From Aggregatilineales bacterium (GTDB lineage Bacteria; Chloroflexota; Anaerolineae; Aggregatilineales; Ch27), in contig JARKNX010000030.1 of assembly GCA_029976025.1 (NCBI GenBank), positions 1-64,000 of the forward strand: a stretch of 64,000 nt of DNA. The letters run 5' to 3'. Each line of letters begins with the position of its first letter. Within the stretch, counting starts at the first letter, position 1. Below are positions 57,383 through 64,000 of the stretch, piece by piece. The translations under genes were made by a program, and so were the position numbers. The notes under the pieces were generated by a model. The model ran no database searches and was not told the DNA's origin. It was given only the letters and a program-made list of their open reading frames with translations.

Positions 57383-58254
57383 CAATTCCGGCCGAGGTGC
57401 GCCAGGCGCTGGAGGCGGCGCTGGGCGTCACCGTGGTGGACAGCCGCATGGTGTACGGCGGCGACATCAACCAGGCGGCGCGTCTGACTCTTCGCGATGG
57501 TGAGACGGTTTTTGTGAAGTGGAATCCGGCGGCCAGGCCGGACTTCTTCCGGTCGGAGGCCCACGGGCTGCGGGAGCTGGCGCGGGCGGGCGCCGTTCGC
57601 GTGCCGGTGGTCCTCGCGGAAAGCGACAGCCCCCCCTTCCTGGCTATGGAATGGATCGAACCCAGCGCGCGCGGTCGGTCGGACCCGGCCTCCGCTGAGA
57701 GGCTGGGCCGCCAGCTGGCTCTGCTACATAACTGCACCGCCGATATGTACGGCCTGGAGCAGGACAACTATATCGGCTCGCTGCCCCAGCCCAACAGCCA
57801 GACTCGAAGCTGGGTGGAGTTCTTCCGCGACCAGCGGATCGGCGCCCAGATGGCTATTGCCCGGCGGGAGGGGCAGCTCCCCCCGGCCCGCGAGGCGGCG
57901 CTGGTCCGGCTGCAGGAGTGGCTGCCGGTGTTGCTGGATGACGCGGCCATCCGGCCCTCCCTGCTGCACGGCGATCTGTGGGGCGGCAATTACATTATCG
58001 CCGCCAGCGGCGATCCGGTCCTGATCGATCCGGCGGTTTACTACGGTCACCGCGAGATCGACCTGGCCATGACGGAGCTATTCGGCGGCTTTCCGCCTGC
58101 CTTCCACAATGCCTATCAGGAGATCTGCCCGCTGGATGGGTACGAGCAGCGCCGGGAACTCTACCAGCTTTATCCCCTGCTGGTCCACATGAACCTGTTC
58201 GGCGGCAGCTATGCGACGCACGTCGATTCGGTCATCCGCCGCTATGTGGGATGA
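57379..58254 (+). CDS. fructosamine/ribulosamine 3-kinase-family protein
   Basis: A 291-residue kinase of the FN3K family. The nucleotide part is GGDINQAARLTL and VFVKWN (lysine), the hinge is LAMEWIE, the catalytic loop is LLHGDLWGGNYI and the metal motif is LIDPAVYYGHREIDLAMTELFGGF. Bacterial members phosphorylate ribulosamine or erythrulosamine on glycated protein amines, making the adduct unstable so it is removed. The upstream phosphatases would expose the substrate by dephosphorylating 5-phospho adducts. GTG start with 4-bp overlap. Full length. Confidence 0.93.
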   Translation: MTIPAEVRQALEAALGVTVVDSRMVYGGDINQAARLTLRDGETVFVKWNPAARPDFFRSEAHGLRELARAGAVRVPVVLAESDSPPFLAMEWIEPSARGRSDPASAERLGRQLALLHNCTADMYGLEQDNYIGSLPQPNSQTRSWVEFFRDQRIGAQMAIARREGQLPPAREAALVRLQEWLPVLLDDAAIRPSLLHGDLWGGNYIIAASGDPVLIDPAVYYGHREIDLAMTELFGGFPPAFHNAYQEICPLDGYEQRRELYQLYPLLVHMNLFGGSYATHVDSVIRRYVG

Positions 58255-58388
58255 GCCTGGCCCGGTTTGCGGGATAAAAGGTGCGCGTTGTGCGTCCTCC
58301 CTGTTGCCGGCTTTTTGTAGCGGGGAGGTTCAGGCCCGGCTATTATCGGGAAAACGATCGTGCTGGTATTGAGCAGAGGATGTGCCGG

Positions 58389-59591
58389 ATGAAGAAAAGT
58401 GCCTTTTTTGTGCTGAGTATCGCGATTCTGCTGGCTATGGCGGCGGCCGTCCTGGCCCAGGGCGGGGACGAGCCGGTGACCTTCCGGACTTCACCGCCCA
58501 ACCCGGCCGGCGTCACCCTGACCCGGATAGCGTCCGGCCTGGACCGCCCGGTGCTCGTGACCAATGCCGGCGATGGCTCCGGACGGCTGTTTGTGGTTGA
58601 GCAGACCGGGCGCATCTGGATCATACAGAATGGCGAATTTCTGGAACCGCCGTTTCTCGATCTCTCCAGTGCAGTGACGCGCATCGATGGGTATTCCGAA
58701 CAGGGCTTGCTGGGGCTGGCCTTTCATCCGGCGTATGCCGAAAACGGCCGCTTCTTCGTGAACTATACCGACCGGAGCGGGAATACCGTCGTCGCTGAAT
58801 ATGCGGCATCGGCGGTTGACCCCAACGTGGCTGACCCGCAGAGCGGCCGGCAGCTCCTCTCTGTTGAGCAGCCGTACTCCAACCATAACGGCGGCATGAT
58901 GGCCTTTGGGCCGGACGGCTACCTGTACATCGCGTTCGGCGATGGCGGCTCAGGGGGCGACCCGTACGCCAACGGCCAGAATCCGTGGACGCTGCTCGGC
59001 TCCATCCTGCGCCTCGATGTGGACAGCGAGCCGGATGCCGGGAAAGGCTACGCCGTCCCGGAGGATAATCCGTTTGTGGCCGGGGGCCGCGGCGCGCCGG
59101 AAATCTGGGCGTGGGGCCTGCGCAATCCCTGGCGCTTCAGTTTTGACCGCGCGACCGGCGATCTTTATATCGCCGATGTCGGCCAGAACCAGTGGGAAGA
59201 GGTGAACTTCCAGGCGGCGGACAGCCCCGGCGGCGAGAATTACGGCTGGAATCTCTACGAGGCAACGCATCCATACTCCGGCGGCGAGGCGCCGGCGGAC
59301 ATGGTGCTGCCAGTGGCCGAGTACTCCCACAGCGAGGGCGGCTGCTCGATCTCCGGCGGCTATGTCTACCGCGGCCAGACGATCCCGGACCTGCAGGGCG
59401 CCTACTTCTACGGCGACTGGTGCACCGGCAATATCTGGTCCCTGTACCGGGATGAGGCGGGAGCGTGGCAGTCCGGGCTGTTTATGCGGCAGCCGGGCAA
59501 ACTGATCAGCGCCTTCGGCGAAGACGAGGCGGGCGAGCTGTACGTCGTCGATTACAACGGGAGCATCTGGCGCTTCGACCCCACTTCATAG
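58389..59591 (+). CDS. secreted PQQ-dependent sugar dehydrogenase (glucose/sorbosone dehydrogenase family)
   Basis: A 400-residue exported beta-propeller. A signal peptide (FFVLSIAILLAMAAAVLAQ) is followed by the family motifs TRIASGLDRPVLVT, EQGLLGLAFHP, NHNGGMMAFGPDGYLYIAFGDGG and WAWGLRNPWRFSFDRATGDLYIADVGQN. A late Cys pair (GGCSISGGY, WCTGNIW) may form a disulfide. It oxidises aldose sugars in the envelope or outside the cell. ATG 58389 has AGAGG upstream; ATG 58380 would add three residues. No PQQ synthesis genes are in the window. Confidence 0.92.
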   Translation: MKKSAFFVLSIAILLAMAAAVLAQGGDEPVTFRTSPPNPAGVTLTRIASGLDRPVLVTNAGDGSGRLFVVEQTGRIWIIQNGEFLEPPFLDLSSAVTRIDGYSEQGLLGLAFHPAYAENGRFFVNYTDRSGNTVVAEYAASAVDPNVADPQSGRQLLSVEQPYSNHNGGMMAFGPDGYLYIAFGDGGSGGDPYANGQNPWTLLGSILRLDVDSEPDAGKGYAVPEDNPFVAGGRGAPEIWAWGLRNPWRFSFDRATGDLYIADVGQNQWEEVNFQAADSPGGENYGWNLYEATHPYSGGEAPADMVLPVAEYSHSEGGCSISGGYVYRGQTIPDLQGAYFYGDWCTGNIWSLYRDEAGAWQSGLFMRQPGKLISAFGEDEAGELYVVDYNGSIWRFDPTS

Positions 59592-59661
59592 CGGCGGCAT
59601 TACAAGATCGTGCCGCAACCATGACGGGCGGGGGCGACCCCGTCCGTTTGATTCCCGGGCC

Positions 59662-59757
59662 TCACAGGTCGCGCACCCACCAGGCGTATACCCCGACCGC
59701 GCTGAAGCCCGCCCGCGCGGCGGCCTCCAGAGTGCCGGTCGCATATCCGGTGGGCAT
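59662..59757 (-). CDS. tiny ORF or gene remnant after the MFS gene
   Basis: A 31-residue frame (PTGYATGTLEAAARAGFSAVG...) starts 3 bp after the MFS stop on the same strand and ends in TGA at 59662. The AAARAGFSAVGVYAWW segment looks like the end of a TIM-barrel protein, so it may be a leftover of a degraded gene. It could also be chance. Confidence 0.25.
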   Translation of the reverse strand: MPTGYATGTLEAAARAGFSAVGVYAWWVRDL

Positions 59758-59760
59758 AGG

Positions 59761-61074
59761 CTAGTTCTCCGCGACGGCGGCCTCCCGGGCCGGCGCAGGC
59801 TCGCCAAACTGCCCCATCAGCCACCCGGCCCCCAGCCGCAGCGCCGCCCCGATGAGCAGCACGGCGGGCAGGCTGACGCCGCTGTTCGCCAGCGTGCTGC
59901 CGATCAGGGGGCCGATGAATATGGCGATGGCGATAGCCTGAGTATAGGCGGTGGTGTAACTGGGGCGGCTGGCATTTTGCAGGCGCAGGTTGTACGTGCT
60001 GAACTGGGAGATGTCGATGGTCGCCCAGGCGCCGCCGGACAGCAAAGCCGCCGGCAGGGCCAGCACCAGCACCGGCGCGCCAGCCAGGATGATCGCCGAA
60101 AGAGCCGTGACGGCCATGCCCACGACGAAGATGTTGCGGCTGCCGTAGCGCCGCAGCAGCCGGGAGGCCATGGTCGCCATCGTCGCCGCGCCGATCAGCT
60201 CCAGGACGGAGTAAGCCGAGACGAAGGTCTCGTTCGCCCCCAGCCCTTCCACCAGCCGGAGCGGAATCACGCTGACGACCGAGAAATACGCGGTGTACAG
60301 CACGCCCAGCAGCGGCACCAGACGGAGGAAGCGGCTGTCCCGCCAGGGCTGATCTTCGCCGCGGCGCTCCGCTGGCGACGCTGCCGGGCGGGGGCGGGTG
60401 AGCTTCAGCCGGCTGATATGCCACTGGCTCAGCAGCATCATGATGAACGAGACGAGGAACATGATCTGGTAATTGATCGGGAAGCTCACCCGGTTCAGCC
60501 ACACGCCCAGAATCAGCGTGCTGCCGGCGACGGACAGGTTCAGGATCATCATGCGCCGGCTGACGAGCTGGGTGAAGCTCTCGTCGCCGATGATCTGCCG
60601 GGTCATCACCTGAAAAGTGATGTTGGAGACGCTGGCCGGCACGGCAAACAGGGTCATGGTGGCGATCAGCGCCGGGATCCACCACGTTTCTGGCAGGAGC
60701 GGAATCAGCGCCAGGACGACGAGCCGCAGGCGCATGATGAACGCCGGCGCCATGACGGCCCGGATCGGGTTATCGTGGCGCCGGCCCCACCACTGGGCGA
60801 AAAAAGACCCGACCAGCAGGGCGACCGCGGGCAGAGAAGCCAGCAGGCCCAGGTCCATCGCCGTGGCGTTCATGCGGATCGCGTAAAGGGACAGGAAGGC
60901 GCCGATGGAAGGGATGGCCAGGCCGAACCAGCCGGTATCGGCCACCATATGCCGGAAGTTGCTCTTCTCCTGCTGGATCAGAAGCTGCCGCGCCAGGATG
61001 GCGGCTTCTTCCTCCTCCACACCGGTGGCGGGTAATGCTTCTGTTATCATCTCCAATGCGGCTGCTGGTTCCAT
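59761..61074 (-). CDS. MFS-family transporter
   Basis: A 437-residue protein with about 11-12 transmembrane helices and the MFS loop 2-3 segment GSFFAQWWGRRHDNPIRAV, plus a second half beginning near WRDSRFLRLVPLLG. An N-terminal cytoplasmic part of about 40 residues is rich in Glu and Ala. The start is taken at ATG 61074; upstream codons to 61221 would run into a low-quality frame. The substrate cannot be inferred. It faces away from the GH2 gene. Confidence 0.88.
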   Translation of the reverse strand: MEPAAALEMITEALPATGVEEEEAAILARQLLIQQEKSNFRHMVADTGWFGLAIPSIGAFLSLYAIRMNATAMDLGLLASLPAVALLVGSFFAQWWGRRHDNPIRAVMAPAFIMRLRLVVLALIPLLPETWWIPALIATMTLFAVPASVSNITFQVMTRQIIGDESFTQLVSRRMMILNLSVAGSTLILGVWLNRVSFPINYQIMFLVSFIMMLLSQWHISRLKLTRPRPAASPAERRGEDQPWRDSRFLRLVPLLGVLYTAYFSVVSVIPLRLVEGLGANETFVSAYSVLELIGAATMATMASRLLRRYGSRNIFVVGMAVTALSAIILAGAPVLVLALPAALLSGGAWATIDISQFSTYNLRLQNASRPSYTTAYTQAIAIAIFIGPLIGSTLANSGVSLPAVLLIGAALRLGAGWLMGQFGEPAPAREAAVAEN

Positions 61075-61228
61075 TGCTGCTGCGGCTCCCGCGTTATTCT
61101 GGCGCTGCGACCGCCAATTGTAAAGGGTAAGCCCGCCTGGTGGATAGAGATTCTCTCCCGTCCGGTCAGGGCTTTCTACGGGACAAACGTCCGCCTGGCA
61201 TTTTGCGGGTGATCGTGGCAATACAGCG

Positions 61229-61234
61229 TATAAT
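61229..61234 (+). promoter_or_regulatory. possible -10 element for the GH2 gene
   Basis: A perfect TATAAT lies 98 bp before the ATG of the GH2 gene. The -35 at 17 bp is poor; TTGCGG lies 20 bp upstream. Confidence 0.4.
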
Positions 61235-61332
61235 GGCGTAGCGGGGAGGGACCTGGCGATCCCCCGATGGGCGCCTGTATTTCTGACGCTCCCTTCAGTT
61301 TTATAGGACCGGGCAACGCAAGAGAGAGTGTG

Positions 61333-63435
61333 ATGATGCGCATCCTGATGGCATTAGCGGCGGCGGTCTGTCTGGCGGCTGTCAGCACGGTCGGCCTGGC
61401 CCAGGAGAGGGAAGCGATCCCGCGACCGGAATACCCCCGCCCGGATTTCCAGCGCGACGCCTGGTCCAACCTGAACGGGGTCTGGGACTTCGCGTTCGAT
61501 CCGGAGGACGTGGGGGAGACGGAGGGCTGGTTCGAGCCGGCGGGCAGGGCACTGCCAGATTCGATCGTCGTGCCGTTCCCCTGGCAGAGCGCGCTCTCCG
61601 GCGTCGCCGACCCGGGCCGGACCGGCGTGGCCTGGTATCACCGGACGTTCGCCGTCCCCGAAGAATGGCGGGGGCAGCGCGTCGTGCTGCACTTCGGCGC
61701 GGTTGATTACCGGGCGCGCGTCTGGGTCAACGGTCAGCCGGTCGGCGAGCATGAAGGGGGCTACACCCCGTTTGAGTTCGATATCACGGATGTTCTGGCG
61801 GCGGACGACAACGCAGTGGTCGTGCGCGTCGAGGACCCGGCCGACCTCGCGGAAATACCGCACGGCAAGCAAAGCAGCGATCCGCCCAACCCCTGGGATG
61901 ACGTAGACTTCACCACAGTGAGCGGCATCTGGCAGACGGTGTGGCTGGAGGCGCGCCCCGCCGCTTATATCGCACAGGCGCATATCACACCGGACGTGCC
62001 CGGTGAGCGGGCGATCCTGGCGATTACAGTTGAGACGCCCGCGCCGGGCAGCCTGGACTTGCAGATCGCTATCCAGGCCCCCGACGGGCGGACGTTCTCG
62101 CAAACCGGGGCGCTCGCCTTCGATGCTGCCGGCGCGCACACGGTTGATGTCACCTTCGACCTGCCGGAACCGCTGTTGTGGGAGCCGGAGGCGCCGCATC
62201 TGTACACAGTCGATCTCACGCTGGCCGCGCCGAACGGCGTGCCCGACGTCGTGCATACCTACTTTGGCATGCGCAGCATTGAGGTCAGCGGGCCGAATGT
62301 GCTGCTCAACGGACACCCGATCTACCTGATGTCGGCGCTGGTTCAGGGTTACTGGCCTGACGGCCTCTACACCGCGCCCGACGACGAAGCGCTGCGGGCT
62401 GATATCGCCTACGCCCGGGAGCTTGGCTTCAACGGTCTGCGGATGCATCTCAAGATTGAGGAGCCGCGCTGGGCCTACTGGGCGGACCGCCTGGGGATGC
62501 TGCTGTGGAATGACGCGCCCAGCCCGGTAGCCTTTACGCCGCTGGCCCGCGAACGCCTGACGCGCGACATGGAGGCCATGATCGCCCGCGACTATAATCA
62601 CCCCTCCATCGTGATCTGGAGTCCCTATAACGAGTCGTGGGGGCTGGGGTTCCGCAGCGGCGGCGACGTACAGGCTTATCTGAGCGCGCTCTACGACCGG
62701 ATCAAGGCCCTGGACTCCACGCGGCTGGTTGTGGACAACTCCGGGTGGCGGCATGTGCGAACCGATATTGCCGACTCTCATCGATACACCGACAACGTAC
62801 AGGAATGGCGGGACTTCCTGGCCCGGCTGGAGGCTACGCCAGAACAGGTTGTGGTCCTGGGCCATCCTTTCTACGCCGAGGGGCGGCGGTACAGCGGCGA
62901 GCCGCTCATGATGACTGAATATGGCGTCGGCTGGGGCGAGGATCGCCCGCTGGAATTCCGCTGGCAGACGACGGAGATCCGCCGCCATGGAGGCCTGGTC
63001 GGCTATACGTATACCGAGCTGTACGATATTGAGCACGAGCGGGCCGGCCTGGCCCGTTACAATCGCTCCCCCAAAGAGGCGGGCATCGACCTGGCTATGG
63101 TCAACAGCGCCGATTTCGTGGGGCTGGACTTCCGTGGGAGCATCATGCAGCGGCCGGGAGCGGCCATCGAAGTGCCCCTCTTCATCAGCGCCTACGGGCA
63201 GCCGGCGCTGTCGGCCGCCGTTGTGGACTGGCGGCTGGAGCGCATCGCCGATGGCGAAGTGCTGCTGGAAGGCAGCTACGGCCCGGTTGCGCTGATGCCC
63301 TACAGCGTCACCGAACTTGCGCCGTTTGCGCTGACCCTGCCGGAGAGCCGGGGATCGGTCCGGCTGTGGGTTGAGCTTCGCGATTCCGGGGGGACCCGGC
63401 GCGGGTACAGCACGCTCGATCTGGGGGTCTTTTAG
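61333..63435 (+). CDS. secreted GH2-family beta-glycosidase
   Basis: A 700-residue exported glycoside hydrolase. The signal peptide (ILMALAAAVCLAAVSTVGLAQ) is followed by the GH2 sugar-binding jelly-roll (WYHRTF, VDYRARVWVNGQPVGEHEGGYTPFEF, split here for description), an Ig-like domain, and the TIM barrel with the acid/base Glu in PYNESWG and the nucleophile Glu in MTEYGVGW. A C-terminal beta domain completes it. It cleaves beta-galactoside, mannoside or glucuronide from extracellular polymer. ATG 61333 is chosen with GAGAGAG upstream. The EamA gene follows immediately. Confidence 0.92.
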   Translation: MMRILMALAAAVCLAAVSTVGLAQEREAIPRPEYPRPDFQRDAWSNLNGVWDFAFDPEDVGETEGWFEPAGRALPDSIVVPFPWQSALSGVADPGRTGVAWYHRTFAVPEEWRGQRVVLHFGAVDYRARVWVNGQPVGEHEGGYTPFEFDITDVLAADDNAVVVRVEDPADLAEIPHGKQSSDPPNPWDDVDFTTVSGIWQTVWLEARPAAYIAQAHITPDVPGERAILAITVETPAPGSLDLQIAIQAPDGRTFSQTGALAFDAAGAHTVDVTFDLPEPLLWEPEAPHLYTVDLTLAAPNGVPDVVHTYFGMRSIEVSGPNVLLNGHPIYLMSALVQGYWPDGLYTAPDDEALRADIAYARELGFNGLRMHLKIEEPRWAYWADRLGMLLWNDAPSPVAFTPLARERLTRDMEAMIARDYNHPSIVIWSPYNESWGLGFRSGGDVQAYLSALYDRIKALDSTRLVVDNSGWRHVRTDIADSHRYTDNVQEWRDFLARLEATPEQVVVLGHPFYAEGRRYSGEPLMMTEYGVGWGEDRPLEFRWQTTEIRRHGGLVGYTYTELYDIEHERAGLARYNRSPKEAGIDLAMVNSADFVGLDFRGSIMQRPGAAIEVPLFISAYGQPALSAAVVDWRLERIADGEVLLEGSYGPVALMPYSVTELAPFALTLPESRGSVRLWVELRDSGGTRRGYSTLDLGVF

Positions 63436-64000
63436 ATGCCGCGCCTTTCGCCCCACCTGCGGGCTGTATTGCAGGCCCTGCTGGTGACCTTCATCTGGTC
63501 CACCTCTTTCGTGCTGATCAAGATCGGGCTGGAGGAGGTCCCCGCGCTAACCTTCGCCGGGCTGCGCTATACAGCGGCGGCGCTGATCTTGCTGCCGTTC
63601 GCGCTGCTCCCGGCGGGTAACCGGGCGGCCGTCTGCCGCCTGACCCGGCGAGACTGGGGTCGGCTGGTCGCGCTGGGGGTGGTGCTCTACACGATCGCAC
63701 AGGGAGCGCAGTATGTGGCGCTCGACGGCCTGCCTTCGGCCACGGTCAGCATGTTTTTCAACTTCAGCGTGATTGTGGTGGCTGTCCTGGGCATCTTCAC
63801 CCTGCGGGAGCGGCTGACGGCGTTCCAGTGGTGGGGGCTGATTATCTCGCTGGCCGGGGCCTATATCTATCTGTACCCGATTATCTTCCCGGAGGGGCAG
63901 ATCATCGGCGTGCTGGCGGCGCTGACGGGGATGCTGGCGGGCGCGTCGGCTTCGGTGATGGGACGGCAGATTAACCGGGATGGGGCCTTCCCGCCGGTGG
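63436..64000 (+). CDS. EamA/DMT-family transporter, cut by window end
   Basis: The first 188 residues are visible. The start ALLVTFIWSTSFVLIKIGLEEVP and the GLRYTAAALILLPFALL helix are typical of EamA (drug/metabolite transporter) proteins; at least five helices are seen, with FFNFSVIVVAVLGIFTLRERL as the repeat end. The ATG directly follows the GH2 stop, so the two are co-transcribed. Export of a metabolite is usual for the family. Its 3' end lies outside. Confidence 0.93.
   Translation, partial: MPRLSPHLRAVLQALLVTFIWSTSFVLIKIGLEEVPALTFAGLRYTAAALILLPFALLPAGNRAAVCRLTRRDWGRLVALGVVLYTIAQGAQYVALDGLPSATVSMFFNFSVIVVAVLGIFTLRERLTAFQWWGLIISLAGAYIYLYPIIFPEGQIIGVLAALTGMLAGASASVMGRQINRDGAFPPV

Noticed and set aside
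61354-63456. 700-codon open frame on the minus strand
   Set aside because: It is antisense to the GH2 gene, which has a signal peptide and both catalytic motifs.

Overview
The window is a GC-rich, densely packed bacterial chromosome segment with 53 protein genes on both strands and no rRNA, tRNA, CRISPR or insertion sequence that I can see. The gene set suggests a Chloroflexota (Anaerolineae-like) organism. The clues are a dnaA that is not followed by dnaN, a SpoVS homologue without other sporulation genes, dnaG next to the primary sigma gene rpoD, a long DnaG with a CX3C zinc ligand pair, DUF6754-like and 'glutamate mutase L'-like proteins in one operon, and several Thr/Pro-rich surface proteins. 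This is an inference from gene content; no taxonomic marker search was possible.

Layout. 1-2.2 kb: a truncated P-type ATPase and a flavin reductase. 2.3-9.0 kb: a sugar catabolic operon (araB, araD, a GH4 glycosidase and an L-fucose/L-arabinose isomerase-family protein) facing a divergent LacI-type regulator. A near-perfect 16-bp operator sits at the expected start of the operon transcript. 9.1-11.4 kb: a GH13 amylase-like gene followed 11 bp later by a TIR-domain protein with a DUF4268-like tail. 11.6-13.9 kb: an ECF sigma, a zinc-less anti-sigma and a polymer-forming (bactofilin-like) membrane protein. 14-20 kb: FmdB-type zinc ribbon, a small protein, an MBL-fold protein, dnaG and rpoD. 20-32.6 kb: a class A penicillin-binding protein, a Gfo/Idh oxidoreductase, a secreted HEXXH protein, a lysine aminomutase-like radical SAM enzyme, an M20 amidohydrolase, YchF, a serine hydrolase and a GH1 beta-glucosidase. 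32.6-38.5 kb: a fused cytochrome b-molybdopterin oxidoreductase, a PHP protein, spoVS, dnaA with a structured leader, and a phosphoesterase.

38.6-48.7 kb is the most unusual part: one compact eight-gene operon bounded by a promoter and a strong terminator. It encodes a small soluble protein, a DUF6754-like membrane protein, two polytopic membrane proteins, a 1117-aa membrane protein whose cytoplasmic half carries 13 P-[DE]-W-[aromatic/aliphatic] motifs, an ASKHA ATPase of the MutL (glutamate mutase L) family without any mutase, a KOW/barrel-sandwich-like protein, and a two-TM Thr/Pro-rich protein ending in LPQTG. I read it as a candidate ATP-dependent envelope complex that I do not recognise as any described machine.

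48.8-55 kb looks like a signalling and membrane-stress block: an AAA-type ATPase with a PhoB-like DNA-binding domain, a receiver-histidine kinase, PspA, a coiled-coil membrane protein and NfeD. 55.4-58.3 kb holds two small surface/phosphoesterase genes and a three-gene set of two LMW phosphatases plus a fructosamine-kinase homologue, which fits protein deglycation. The last part has a PQQ-type sugar dehydrogenase, an MFS transporter, a secreted GH2 enzyme and a truncated EamA transporter. Many plant-sugar and glycan genes across the window (GH1, GH2, GH4, GH13, ara genes) point to a saprophytic carbohydrate degrader.
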